NCBI GenBank assembly: GCA_016870675.1
Contig: VGAU01000001.1
Span: 1 to 33,176 of the forward strand
Length of the DNA stretch: 33,176 nucleotides
Origin: Actinomycetota bacterium
Lineage (GTDB): Bacteria > Actinomycetota > Humimicrobiia > Humimicrobiales > Humimicrobiaceae
Direction of reading: 5' to 3'
The notes under the pieces are model-generated. The model worked only from the letters and a program-made list of their open reading frames with translations, searched no databases and was not told the origin of the DNA. The translations under genes and the position numbers were made by a program. This document shows, in pieces, positions 22,091-32,600 of this stretch (its first letter is position 1; every line of letters begins with the position of its first letter).

Positions 22091-24544
22091 ATGGCAGAAG
22101 AAAAAAGATTAGACAAAAATAAAGAAAAAATAAAAATACCGGAAGAGCTTCCTCTTCTATCCTTAAAAAATAGTGTGGTATTCCCCTTTCTAGCAACGCC
22201 GCTGGTTGTGGGTAGAAAAAAGTCTTTGGAAGCTGTTAAAAGTGCATCCAGAGAGCACAAAATCATAGTAGTCGTGGCACAAAAAGAAGAAAATAAAGAA
22301 CAGGTGGAAAAAGATGACCTATATGATGTAGGAACTGCTTGCGCTATAAAGCAAGTAGCTAATATATCAGAGAGTGAGACCAAGTGCATCGTTGAAGGAA
22401 TTTCCCGGGTAAAAATAAAGTATTTTACTCAAACTGAACCTTATTTCAGAGTAGCAACTGAAGTACTTGAAGAAATCCCTTTAATCGAAGATGAGGAAAC
22501 AGAAAATCTTAATACAACTGTTAGAATGCAAGTTGAGAAGTTTATTCAACTGGGTATCCCCCTGCCTACAGCTTTTGTAGTGGCAGCAACCAATATTTCT
22601 AAGCCTGAGGTTCAGACTGATTTATTTGCTTCATATCTGCTTTCAAGTACCAAACAGAAGCAGAAAATCCTTGAAGAAAACAACCTGAAAATAAGGTTAA
22701 AAAAATTAACAGAATACCTTGGTGAAGAACTTAAGAGGTTTGAAGTTCAGTCTCAAATAAGAGATAAAGTTCAAAAAGAAGTAGGAAAAACGCAGAGGGA
22801 ATATTATCTCCGCCAGCAGCTTAAGGCGATTAAGAATGAACTGGGCGAATTTGATGAGTCTATTGCTCTGACCAGGGAATTAGAGAAAAAATTGCAGAAG
22901 AAAAAAATGCCCAAAGAGGCTCATGATAAAGTATTAAAAGAAATAGAAAGGCTGGAAGACATTCCCAGTATGTCTCCGGAACACTCTTATGTGAGGACTT
23001 ATGTAGAGTTGATGCTGGACGTTCCCTGGTCCGAAAAGACCAAAGATGTTATGGATTTAAAAAAATCAAAGAAAATATTGGATGGCGATCATTACAATCT
23101 GGAAAAAGTTAAAACTCATATTCTGGATTATCTGGCTGTAAGAAAATTAAAGGGTAAATCAACCAAAGGCCCGATACTATGTTTTGTTGGACCTCCAGGT
23201 GTTGGAAAGACTTCTCTTGGGCAGTCTATAGCCAAGTCTCTGGGAAGAAAATTTATAAGAATGTCTATTGGTGGTATAAGAGATGAAGCTGAAATCAGAG
23301 GACACCGGAGAACGTATGTAGGAGCGCTTCCAGGCAGGATTATCCAGGGTCTTACGCAAGTCGGAACAAATAATCCGGTATTCATGCTGGACGAGATTGA
23401 TAAGGTAGGTATGGATTATAGAGGCGATCCTTCATCTGCATTACTCGAAGTACTTGATCCGGATCAAAACAATTCATTCAGGGATCATTACCTTGAAGTA
23501 CCATTTGACCTTTCAAATACAATGTTTATCACAACAGCTAATATACTGGACACCATACATCCTGCACTCAGGGACAGAATGGAGACTATTGAAATACCTG
23601 GCTATAGTTCTGAGGAAAAGATTCATATAGCTGAAAAATTCCTGATCCCCAAGCAACTAAAAGAACAGGGAATAGAAAAATATAATGTCAAATTTACTGG
23701 TGAAGCCATCTCTCTAATAATTGAGGAATATACCAGAGAAGCCGGCGTCAGGAATTTAGAGCGGGAGATAGCAAATATCTGTAAAAAAATTGCAAGGGAA
23801 ATAGTTGAAGAAAAAAGATATCCCAGGAATATAACTACTGAAAAAGTAAGGAATTACCTTGGTGTCTCAAAAGTTTTACCAAGTGAAATCGAAGACAAAA
23901 ATAGAGTGGGAGTCGCCACAGGTCTGGCCTATACACCAGTAGGCGGAGATATACTGCTTATTGAATCCACTTATTATGGGGGCAGCGGCGAACTAATACT
24001 CACAGGGAAACTGGGAGATGTAATGCAGGAATCGGCAAAAGCAGCAATAAGTTATATTCATTCAAGAGCAAAAGACTTTGGAATAGAAGATAAGTTATTC
24101 AGTAAATCAGATATACATATTCATGTTCCCGCAGGAGCTGTGCCTAAAGACGGGCCATCGGCAGGCGTGGCTATAACTTCTTCTCTTGTATCTGCATTTA
24201 CAGGAATACCTGTTATAAGAAATGTGGGTATGACAGGAGAAATAACTTTAAGAGGCAGAGTTCTTCCAATTGGTGGACTTAAAGAAAAACTTCTTGCGGC
24301 AAAAAGAGCAGGGCTCAAGAAAGTTGTTCTGCCTGAAAAAAACAGGAAGGATCTCGATGAGGTACCTAAAAACATACTCAAAGGACTAAAGCTGGAATTT
24401 GTGGAAAATATCGACGATGTAATTAAACATACCCTTGAAAGATATCCTTCAAAGCTAGAAAGTCCTGATGACAAAGGTGTAAAAGCTCCTGTTGAAGAGC
24501 CTAAAATAAGACAATCTCAGAGGTTTACTCCTACTATACAGTAG
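22091..24544 (+). CDS. lon: ATP-dependent protease Lon
   Basis: Cytoplasmic AAA+ serine protease for damaged and regulatory proteins. The 817-residue chain has the N-terminal LON substrate-binding domain (about 18-215), a coiled-coil linker, and the AAA+ domain with Walker A GPPGVGKT (367-374) and Walker B VFMLDEID (430-437). The protease domain holds catalytic Ser690 in GPSAG and Lys733 in GGLKEKLLAA, spaced 43 residues apart as in E. coli Lon. Length is typical of LonA. The start at 22091 has a weak AAGGG. A dedicated promoter and a structured leader precede it. The gene stands alone and is convergent with the purine operon. Confidence 0.97.
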   Translation: MAEEKRLDKNKEKIKIPEELPLLSLKNSVVFPFLATPLVVGRKKSLEAVKSASREHKIIVVVAQKEENKEQVEKDDLYDVGTACAIKQVANISESETKCIVEGISRVKIKYFTQTEPYFRVATEVLEEIPLIEDEETENLNTTVRMQVEKFIQLGIPLPTAFVVAATNISKPEVQTDLFASYLLSSTKQKQKILEENNLKIRLKKLTEYLGEELKRFEVQSQIRDKVQKEVGKTQREYYLRQQLKAIKNELGEFDESIALTRELEKKLQKKKMPKEAHDKVLKEIERLEDIPSMSPEHSYVRTYVELMLDVPWSEKTKDVMDLKKSKKILDGDHYNLEKVKTHILDYLAVRKLKGKSTKGPILCFVGPPGVGKTSLGQSIAKSLGRKFIRMSIGGIRDEAEIRGHRRTYVGALPGRIIQGLTQVGTNNPVFMLDEIDKVGMDYRGDPSSALLEVLDPDQNNSFRDHYLEVPFDLSNTMFITTANILDTIHPALRDRMETIEIPGYSSEEKIHIAEKFLIPKQLKEQGIEKYNVKFTGEAISLIIEEYTREAGVRNLEREIANICKKIAREIVEEKRYPRNITTEKVRNYLGVSKVLPSEIEDKNRVGVATGLAYTPVGGDILLIESTYYGGSGELILTGKLGDVMQESAKAAISYIHSRAKDFGIEDKLFSKSDIHIHVPAGAVPKDGPSAGVAITSSLVSAFTGIPVIRNVGMTGEITLRGRVLPIGGLKEKLLAAKRAGLKKVVLPEKNRKDLDEVPKNILKGLKLEFVENIDDVIKHTLERYPSKLESPDDKGVKAPVEEPKIRQSQRFTPTIQ

Positions 24545-24552
24545 GTTATTTT

Positions 24553-24729
24553 TTAATAAAGCTCTCCCTGCAGGATGTCAGCTACCTCTTTTTCTCCATA
24601 CTTTCCCAAAATCAGTACCGCCTGCTGCTTCCGCCCCTGGAAAGGACATTCCAGATAATCTATCTGATCAGTGTCTGAAATGTCTTTTCCCGGTAAATAC
24701 CATTGGTATTTTATTTCTATTGCAGCTTT
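24553..24729 (-). other. unexplained protein-like open frame without start codon
   Basis: In the purH-lon gap a minus-strand frame, open from 24729, ends QIDYLECPFQGRKQQ, then AVLILGKYGEKEVADILQGE, then LY, to a TAA at 24555-24553. The part before 24667 overlaps the end of purH in another frame. No ATG, GTG or well-placed TTG is available, so it is probably a gene-end remnant or a chance frame. I do not recognise its family. Confidence 0.2.
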
Positions 24730-26344
24730 CTATAACTTCCTTGTCTCTAATAGAACCACCTGGCTGTATTATTGCTGTAATTCCATTTTTGGCAGCAAGC
24801 TCGGCTACATCCTCGAAAGGGAAAAAGGCGTCTGAAGCCATAATTGAATCCTTGCATCTCCCATTTGATTTTTTAATGGCTATTTCTGCAGCATCAATTC
24901 TACTCATCTGTCCTGCACCTATGCCTACAGTACTACTATCGGCAACCAGTACTATAGCATTGGATTTAACACTTTTAACAATTTGCCACCCAAATAGAAG
25001 ATCGTTCCACTGACTGGGGTCTGGCTCAACACTGGTTACTACTTTCATATCCTTTTTACTATCTGTGCCTTCATCCAGATCCTGCACTAACAGTCCACCA
25101 TCTACGCTTTTAATATCCACCTTTTGCAGTTTAAAATCATCTGAATTTATACTGCTAATGTAGGTATTCAATTCAAAATCAATTTTAAGGATTCTCAAGT
25201 TCTGCCGCCCGGCCAGTATTTTAAGAGCTTCCCCATCAAAATCTGGAGCTATAAGTACTTCTACATATTTATCCAGCATAAACTTTGCCGCCTCTGCCGT
25301 CCATTTCATATTACAGGCTACAACACTGCCAAAAGCTGAAACCGGGTCGCACTGATATGCTTTTTTGTAAGCCTCTTCAACAGACTGCGCAGCAGCTGCG
25401 CCACATGGATTGTTATGTTTAATTATTGCTACACAGGGGACAGCAAATTCTTTAACAATTCCAAATGCCGCATTACCGTCCAGAATATTATTATAGGACA
25501 GCTCTTTGCCCTGAAGCTGCCAGGCACCCGCAAAATTATCTGTGCCGGTATCTATATATTTATAATAAGAAGCTTTCTGATGAGGATTTTCGCCATATCT
25601 AAGGTTTTGAATTTTTTTAAGATTTAAACCGAGACTATCCCTGAAATTACCATTACTGTCCCTGAAATTATTTTCGGTTTCTTTGCCTGCGCTGCTGCAA
25701 CCTATATCCAGGTAATCTCTTATGGATATATCTGAATTTCCAAAACTTCCAGTTTTATTTTTAAGGTAATTAAAGATTACACTGTCATATTCACAGGTAT
25801 GCTGAAAAGCTTTAACACTTAATCTAAACAGGGTACCCAGGCTAATATATCCCCCGCTATCTTTAAGCTCTGCCTGTATTTTTTTATAGTCATCAGGGTC
25901 AACCACTACAGCTACCCCTTTATAATTTTTAGCAGCGCTTCTAATCATAGTAGGACCGCCAATATCAATATTTTCAATAGCCTCTTCCATAGTAACATTT
26001 GCTCTGGATATGGTTTCTTTGAACGGGTATAGATTCACTACCACCATATCTATTAACTTTATCTTTGAGTTTGAAACTTCTTTCATATGATTCTCATTGC
26101 TTCGGTCAGCTAATATCCCTCCATGTATATATGGATGAAGGGTCTTTACTCTCCCGTTCAACATTTCAGGAAAACCAGTAACTTCTTCTACCTTCTTTAC
26201 TTTTATTCCTGACTCTTTTAACTTTCTGTAAGTCCCTCCAGTTGAAATAATTTCTACTCCTGCCTCCTCTAGAGTTTTTGCAAAATCTACAATCCCTTCT
26301 TTATTGGAGACACTGATTAGAGCTCTTTTTATCCTTACTTTCAT
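24668..26344 (-). CDS. purH: bifunctional AICAR transformylase/IMP cyclohydrolase
   Basis: Catalyses the last two steps of IMP synthesis: formylation of AICAR with 10-formyl-THF, then ring closure. The N-terminal cyclohydrolase (MGS-like) domain is about 1-195, with STGGTYRKL, GRVKTLHP and IDIGGPTMIRSAAKN. The transformylase domain starts near 242 (RYGENPHQ at 250-257) and holds the catalytic pair K309-H310 in KHNNPCGAA. The C-terminus FTGKRHFRH is the standard end. At 558 residues it is longer than the usual ~510-525. The excess is an unconserved linker (about 197-240) with a seven-residue duplication (NFRDSNG-NFRDSLG). GGGAGGA precedes the ATG. It is last in the pur operon, 18 bases after purN. 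Confidence 0.96.
   Translation of the reverse strand: MKVRIKRALISVSNKEGIVDFAKTLEEAGVEIISTGGTYRKLKESGIKVKKVEEVTGFPEMLNGRVKTLHPYIHGGILADRSNENHMKEVSNSKIKLIDMVVVNLYPFKETISRANVTMEEAIENIDIGGPTMIRSAAKNYKGVAVVVDPDDYKKIQAELKDSGGYISLGTLFRLSVKAFQHTCEYDSVIFNYLKNKTGSFGNSDISIRDYLDIGCSSAGKETENNFRDSNGNFRDSLGLNLKKIQNLRYGENPHQKASYYKYIDTGTDNFAGAWQLQGKELSYNNILDGNAAFGIVKEFAVPCVAIIKHNNPCGAAAAQSVEEAYKKAYQCDPVSAFGSVVACNMKWTAEAAKFMLDKYVEVLIAPDFDGEALKILAGRQNLRILKIDFELNTYISSINSDDFKLQKVDIKSVDGGLLVQDLDEGTDSKKDMKVVTSVEPDPSQWNDLLFGWQIVKSVKSNAIVLVADSSTVGIGAGQMSRIDAAEIAIKKSNGRCKDSIMASDAFFPFEDVAELAAKNGITAIIQPGGSIRDKEVIESCNRNKIPMVFTGKRHFRH
25638..25670. repeat. 21-bp direct duplication inside purH
   Basis: TCCCTGAAATTA occurs at 25638-25649 and 25659-25670, in step with a seven-codon repeat (NFRDSNG, NFRDSLG at residues 226-239). 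It lies in the linker between the two catalytic domains, where extra length is tolerated. Confidence 0.7.
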
Positions 26345-26362
26345 TTTCCTCCCTGTTTAATA

Positions 26363-26977
26363 TCATTTTTTATTTAAAATTTTTACCCTTCTTCCATCTA
26401 TTTCCAATCTATCCTGGCAAAAATATTTTACTGCTTCAGGATAAATTTTATGCTCTACTTTATGTATCTTTTCCTCCAGTTCTTCCACACTGTCATCAGG
26501 ATCAATGTCAACAGCCTCCTGGAGTATTATTGGTCCGCTATCAAGACCTTCATCCACAAAATGCACTGTAACCCCGGTCACTTTTACACCATACCGGTAA
26601 GCATCTTTTATGCCATGAGTGCCTTTAAATGACGGCAGAAGTGCAGGATGAATATTTAAAATCTTATTTTTAAACCTGTGGACAAATTCCTGGCTCAATA
26701 GAAACATATAACCTGCAAGAACTACAAGATCTATTTTTTCTTCTTCCAGCATTTCTATAATCTCTGAATCATACTGTTCCCTGCTGCTATATTTGGCGGG
26801 ATCCATAAAAACTGCTTTTATTTTATTTTTTTTCGCCCTTTCTAAAGCAAAAGCGTCTTTATTATTAGAAAAAACCAGAACTATGTCTCCATTTAAACCA
26901 TGTTTGTTATTATAATCTATAAGAGCTTGAAGATTTGAGCCAAAACCTGACGCAAATACAGCAATTCTTTTTTTCAT
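26363..26977 (-). CDS. purN: phosphoribosylglycinamide formyltransferase
   Basis: Transfers a formyl group from 10-formyl-THF to GAR, the third step of purine synthesis. The catalytic triad equivalents are N108 and H110 in ILNIHPALLPSFKG and D146 in VDEGLDSGP, matching N106, H108 and D144 of the E. coli enzyme. The N-terminal FASGFGSNLQAL is the phosphate-binding loop. At 204 residues it is full length. Its ATG follows the purM stop codon directly, and the AGAGG site lies inside the end of purM, so the two are translationally coupled. Confidence 0.96.
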   Translation of the reverse strand: MKKRIAVFASGFGSNLQALIDYNNKHGLNGDIVLVFSNNKDAFALERAKKNKIKAVFMDPAKYSSREQYDSEIIEMLEEEKIDLVVLAGYMFLLSQEFVHRFKNKILNIHPALLPSFKGTHGIKDAYRYGVKVTGVTVHFVDEGLDSGPIILQEAVDIDPDDSVEELEEKIHKVEHKIYPEAVKYFCQDRLEIDGRRVKILNKK

Positions 26978-28054
26978 TTATAACCTCTGGATTTCTTCTA
27001 TTATTACCCTTCCATTTCCTCTGGTAACATTACCAATATTATATATATCTTCTCCCAGCTCTCCAGCGATATTTCTTGCTTTATCAAACTCACCAGGAGA
27101 AGTAATAATAACCATTCCTATACCCATATTGAACACTCTAAACATTTCATCTCTATCAATATTTCCCAGGTCCTGTAAAAATTTAAAAATAGCAGGAATT
27201 CTCCAGGTCCCTTCCAATATGGAAGCATTCATATTCCCGGGGATTATTCTATTTATGTTTTCATAAAATCCCCCGCCGGTTATATGGGCAATTCCGTGAA
27301 CTTGAACTTTATTTTTAATCATCCTGTCTATTATCTTAAAATATAATTTTGTAGGAGTCAGAAGCAAATCCCCGAGTGATATACCACCAGCCCAATCATA
27401 TTTTTTATTCAGTTCCAGATTTTTATCTTTAATTAGTTTCCGCACCAGTGAGAATCCGTTACTATGGACTCCGGAAGAGGATATCCCTATTATTATATCT
27501 CCTTTATTGACCAGACTGGAATTTATTATGGCTGATTTTTCTATAATTCCCACCGTAAAACCGGCAATATCTATATCATCTTCCTCACACATACCTGGGT
27601 GTTCAGCAATTTCCCCGCCAATAAGAACAGTATTGCAATAACTACAGCTTCTGGCAATGGACTTGATTATAATCTTTATTTTTTCCTCATTGACCTTACC
27701 GCAAGCTATATAATCCAGAAAAAACAGTGGTTTTGCACCGCAGCATATTATGTCATTTATGCACATAGCTACTGCATCCTGCCCTATATATTGGTAGCAA
27801 TTTGCTTTTTTTGCCAGCATTATTTTTGTTCCCACGCCATCTGTTGAAGAGACAAGAACAGGGTTCCTGTAGTCTTTTAGATCAAGCTGGAAAAGACCGG
27901 AAAACGAAGAGAGGTCGCTGAGTACCTTATCGGAAAAAGTTGATGTTATTGTTTTTTTGAGTTGACTCAGTACATTTGAAGCTTTGTCTATATTTACACC
28001 GGACAATTTATATGAATACTTATTGCTATCTTTCTTTTTATTTTTTCCAGGCAT
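26978..28054 (-). CDS. purM: phosphoribosylformylglycinamidine cyclo-ligase (AIR synthetase)
   Basis: Makes AIR from FGAM with ATP. The family marks are YKLSGVNIDKA near the start, STDGVGTK (70-77, ATP and phosphate loop), QDAVAMCINDIICCGAKPLF, GGEIAEHPGM (146-155) and SGVHSNGFSLVRK. In most bacteria GGEIAEHPGM reads GGETAEMPGMY, so this copy has two substitutions in a conserved loop; the acidic residues are kept. At 358 residues it is a normal length. It overlaps purF by 17 bases and abuts purN, inside a tight operon. Confidence 0.95.
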   Translation of the reverse strand: MPGKNKKKDSNKYSYKLSGVNIDKASNVLSQLKKTITSTFSDKVLSDLSSFSGLFQLDLKDYRNPVLVSSTDGVGTKIMLAKKANCYQYIGQDAVAMCINDIICCGAKPLFFLDYIACGKVNEEKIKIIIKSIARSCSYCNTVLIGGEIAEHPGMCEEDDIDIAGFTVGIIEKSAIINSSLVNKGDIIIGISSSGVHSNGFSLVRKLIKDKNLELNKKYDWAGGISLGDLLLTPTKLYFKIIDRMIKNKVQVHGIAHITGGGFYENINRIIPGNMNASILEGTWRIPAIFKFLQDLGNIDRDEMFRVFNMGIGMVIITSPGEFDKARNIAGELGEDIYNIGNVTRGNGRVIIEEIQRL

Positions 28055-29486
28055 TAGAAGATACTTTCTCCTCTTTATCTATAGAACACTTATCATACTC
28101 GATATTTTCAGGGATATTAACTGGATATTCACCGTTAAAACAGGCAAAACAGAATTTCTCTTTAGATTCCCCCACAGCCTTCACTAAACCACCCATAGTT
28201 AAATACTTCAAGCTATCAACTTTTAGAAATTCTCTTATATCTTCTAACGTCTTATGATTGGCAATAAATTCCTTCCTTGTAGCCATGTCAACACCATAAT
28301 AGCAGGGATAAATCAGCGGAGGGCATGTAATTCTCATATGTACTTCTTTAGCACCAGCATTGTATAACATTTTAACTATTTTTTTTGATGTTGTTCCTCT
28401 AACTATAGAATCATCAACCACTACCAGCTTTTTACCTCGTATAATGTCTCTTAAAGGATTTAACTTAAGCTTAACACTTATCTCTCTGGTTTCCTGCTTT
28501 GGCTGAATAAAAGTCCTTCCAATATATCTATTTTTAATAAAACCCTCTGCATATGGTATTTTAGATTCTGCAGAATACCCAATTGCAGCAGGGGTACCTG
28601 AATCAGGTACAGGAATAACTATGTCAGCATCAGCAGGAGATTCCTTTGCCAGTTCCTGTCCCAACCTATGTCTTACCTCAAACATATTTTTATTATGCAT
28701 ATAACTGTCAGGCCTTGCAAAATAGATAAGTTCAAACACACACATAGAAATCCTATCTACGGGAAGCATCATTTGTGACCTCATGCCATCTTTATCCACT
28801 ACTATAATCTCGCCAGGGTCAATTTCTCTAATGAACTTTGCGTCAATTATATCCAGCGCGCAGGTCTCTGAAGCTATGACATAGCTGCCTTCAAGGCTGC
28901 CCAGCACCAGCGGTCTGAATCCATGCGGGTCCCTGATTCCGAAGACCTCATCTTTAGTTAATATAACCAGGGAGTAAGAGCCTTTTATCTTACCGGTTGC
29001 CTCTTTAATTGCGTCCTCAATATTTTCTTTCTCCGAGCTTTCTATGAGTGACGCTATAACTTCAGTATCTGTGGTAGTTTCAAAATTAATGCCTTTTTTT
29101 ATCTGTTCATTTCTAATTTCCTTAACATTAAGCAGATTTCCATTATGAGCTATAGCAAAACTTTCATTTTTAAACATCCGGTAAAGTGGCTGTGAATTCT
29201 TCCAGATGTTCATTCCCGTGGTAGAATAACGGGTGTGACCTATTCCAATATGGCCTTGAAGAGGGGCAATATTTTGCTCATTAAACACCTGAGATACCAG
29301 GCCAAGGTCTTTAAAGATCAAGATATTCTCGCCATCGGATACAGCTATACCAGCGCTTTCCTGCCCCCTATGCTGAAGTGCCTGAAGTCCATAAAATATT
29401 ATTTCTGCTACCTTTTTACCAGGTGCATATATACCAAATACTCCGCATTTTTCATTAATCTTTCTATCTGATATTTCATTTACCAT
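28038..29486 (-). CDS. purF: amidophosphoribosyltransferase, [4Fe-4S] type
   Basis: Commits PRPP to purine synthesis by forming phosphoribosylamine with glutamine nitrogen. The N-terminal nucleophile is C14 in NEKCGVFGIY, preceded by a 13-residue propeptide that would be cleaved. The glutaminase domain includes HRGQESAGIAV and GHTRYSTTG. The PRPP loop is VVVDDSIVRGTT (355-366). Cysteines C249, C395, C446 and C449 match the iron-sulfur ligands of the Bacillus-type enzyme, which makes it oxygen-sensitive. At 482 residues it is full length. No ribosome-binding site precedes the ATG. An extended -10 promoter lies in the gap to purL. Confidence 0.97.
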   Translation of the reverse strand: MVNEISDRKINEKCGVFGIYAPGKKVAEIIFYGLQALQHRGQESAGIAVSDGENILIFKDLGLVSQVFNEQNIAPLQGHIGIGHTRYSTTGMNIWKNSQPLYRMFKNESFAIAHNGNLLNVKEIRNEQIKKGINFETTTDTEVIASLIESSEKENIEDAIKEATGKIKGSYSLVILTKDEVFGIRDPHGFRPLVLGSLEGSYVIASETCALDIIDAKFIREIDPGEIIVVDKDGMRSQMMLPVDRISMCVFELIYFARPDSYMHNKNMFEVRHRLGQELAKESPADADIVIPVPDSGTPAAIGYSAESKIPYAEGFIKNRYIGRTFIQPKQETREISVKLKLNPLRDIIRGKKLVVVDDSIVRGTTSKKIVKMLYNAGAKEVHMRITCPPLIYPCYYGVDMATRKEFIANHKTLEDIREFLKVDSLKYLTMGGLVKAVGESKEKFCFACFNGEYPVNIPENIEYDKCSIDKEEKVSSNAWKK

Positions 29487-29598
29487 TTTTTAATTAATAT
29501 ATAAATTTATTTTTACCCTTTAGATTCAGATTAGAATCCTTTTAATTTTACACTTCCCTTACTCTATAAATACCGGTTTTATTCCAACAAACAAGGTT

Positions 29599-29607
29599 AT
29601 TATAACA
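29599..29607 (-). promoter_or_regulatory. internal promoter upstream of purF (extended -10)
   Basis: In the 158-base purL-purF gap the minus strand reads TG-T-TATAAT (29607-29599). Transcription would start near 29592, with a leader of about 105 bases. The -35 is poor. A short hairpin (GATTC-TAATCT-GAATC) is in the leader. No purine riboswitch core was recognised. Confidence 0.5.
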
Positions 29608-29644
29608 AATAAAACACCAAAATAAACAAAGGATTTCAGAAGAA

Positions 29645-32600
29645 TCAGTTGTTTTTCTCACACCACTTCCTGGCATTCTGGAACATCTTTAACCATGGAG
29701 AAATCTTCAAATTAGATTTCCAGCTTTCAGGCATCCACGGCCACTGCCAGAGTAGAAATGTCCTTTCAGGATGGGGCATCATTGCAAGATGCCTTCCATC
29801 TGGCGAGCACAAAGCAGTAAACCCGGATGGAGAACTATTGGGATTAAATGGGTACTTCTCTGTAGGCATTCCTCTGTCATCCACATAAAGTATAGGCGCA
29901 AGGCCTCTATCAGACACATCGGACAGGATTTGGGGATCAGGACAGTGCAGATAACCCTCTCTGTGCGCCACCCATATACCGAGAATTGAACCCTCCATAC
30001 CCCTGAGCATAATAGAAGGACTTTTTAAAATCTTTACAGTTACCCATCTGGACTCAAATCGTCCTGAAGGATTGCGGATAAATCTAGGCTGATTAGTTTC
30101 GGGAATTCCACTCCAGGGTACCCAGCCAAGAAGAGTCATAAGCTGGCAGCCGTTACAAACACCTAATGAGAAAGTATCTGCCCGTCTGTAGAAAACATCA
30201 AACATCTCCCGCAGCTTCGGACTGAACCTGATAATACCAGCCCATCCTTTGGCGCTGTCCAGAACGTCAGCATGAGTAAACCCTCCTACAAATACTGCAC
30301 CTCTAAACTTCTCAAGAGTGGTATCATACTTAAGTAAGTCAGTCATAGTGACATCCCAGGGTTCAAATCCAGCTCTATAGAATGCAGAGGTCATCTCCCT
30401 ATCACCATTACTGCCCTCTTCACGAATGATTGCTACTCTGGGTTTTTCCGGTCTCTTTAACAGTTCTGGCGAGGTATCCTCTGGCTGGAAAGATAGATAA
30501 TACGAAGGACCAGGTCGGTCGTGAGTATTTTTTTGATTCACTGCCATCTCTTCATTCATCTGGTGCCGCTCAAGCTCGTCACTTGTTGACTCCCACCAGG
30601 CCAAAAGAGTTGGTATATCAACATTCAGTTTAACTTCATCGCCCTGGTAAATAATCGCCTGCCGCTTTTTCCGGGTGCTCCCTAAAATCATAAAGGGAAT
30701 ACTGGATTTATCTAAAATATCAATAACTTTCGCCTCATACTCTGGCAGGTATTCCAGAACCAATCCCAACTCCTCAGAAAACAGCTGGCTAATTACTTCT
30801 ATTTTTTCAGGGAGTTTAATTACAATTCCACAGTTTCCTGCCAGTGCCATTTCAACTAAGGTGGTTATAAGCCCACCGTCACTTCTATCATGACCAGCAA
30901 GAATTAAATTTTCTCTTATCATCTTCTGGATTGCTTTGAAAGCCTCTACCAGAAGAATAGGACTTTCGATATCTGGAGATTCACTACCTATCTGCCCAAA
31001 TACCTGAGCCAGCGCTGAGCCGCCAAGACGGTTTTTACCTTGAGCAACATCAATAAACATCAGCTTGCTTTCACCAGGCTGCTTGATGTCGGGGGTTACT
31101 ACTTTAGTGATGTCCTCCATTGAACTGTAAGCAGAAATAACCACCTGTCCGGGAGCTTTTACAATTTCATCTCCTACCTGTGCTGCCATAGAAAGGCTAT
31201 CTTTACCACCATCAGCAGCAATACCAATTTCTGTCATCAATTCAACAAGAGAGACTGCTGCATCATAGAGAGCAGCGCCACCACCAGGAAGCTTTGCAGC
31301 CCACATCCAGTTAACAGAACACTTTATATGTGTAAGGTCGCTTATAAGTGCCCAGACAATATTAGTTAATGCTTCTCCTAATGCCATTCTTGCACCTGCC
31401 CGGGGATTAACAAGGATTTTAACCGGCTGTTCTCCAATAGCAATTGCGGCACCGGTGAGTCCAAAATGACTCTGTGCCACTACTGCCACATTGGAAACAG
31501 GGAGCTGTAATGGACCGCAGCACTGCTGCCGCGCAATAAGTCCTGTTACACTCCGGTCAACCTTTCTTACCAGAAATCCTTTGGATCCCACTGATGGCAA
31601 CCTGAATATTAGCTCTAAGACCTTTTCAACTGAAATATCGCAGGGCATCTCAAGTGGCTTTAACTTCCTGGAAATACTTTCAAGATTAAAGGTTTTTTGA
31701 GGAATATTACTCAATATTTTACTAAGATTAAGGTTAACTGGATTGGAATCATCCCAGCTATCATGAACTACTATCTGTCCATCACCGGTAATTTCCCCAA
31801 GGACTTCACAGTTAACTTTCTCTCTCTGGCATATAGCCTGAAACCTTTCTAAATTCTCCACCTTAATGAGAAAAGCATTCCGCTCCTGGTATTCCGCGCC
31901 CCATATCTCAAGTACTGACATAGTCTTATCGCCAACCTGTATATTGCGGATTTCAATTTTACCACCTGCTGGTTCGACGAGTTCAGTTAGAACATTACAG
32001 GGTCCGCCAGCGCCCTGGTCATGGATACTCATAATAGGATTCCTGTCGCCCATTTCAATACATGCCCTGATTACCCGGTTCATCTTCTGTTCCATCTGGG
32101 CATTCCCACGCTGCACAGCATTAAAATCAAGTTCTTCTCTATTTTCTCCCTGAACCATACTGGAGGCAGCACCACCACCCACACCGATACGGTAAGCTGG
32201 GCCGCCAACCTGCACAATTTTCATACCTGGCTCTGCTATTTCTTTCTTTATATGACGGTGGTCAATCTGGCCGATCCCACCGGTAAACATAATCGGTTTT
32301 ACCCACTCACGCCGCTCGCCACCAGGGAGTCTTAAGCCAAATGTTCTGGTAAAACCCTGAATTACAGGCTCACCAAATTTATTCCCGTAATCTGACGCGC
32401 CATCACTTTCCCTGATCATAATCTTCAGTGGAGAAGCGAGATTCGAAGGATAAAGAAATTTACCATCCTCTCCAGGGATCGTATATTCAGGAATGTTTAG
32501 ATTACCAGTACAGTATCCTGCAGTACCGGCAATAACCAGACCCCCTCTTCCAGTTGCCTGAACATCACGTATCCTTCCTCCGGTCCCGGTTTCAGCTCCT

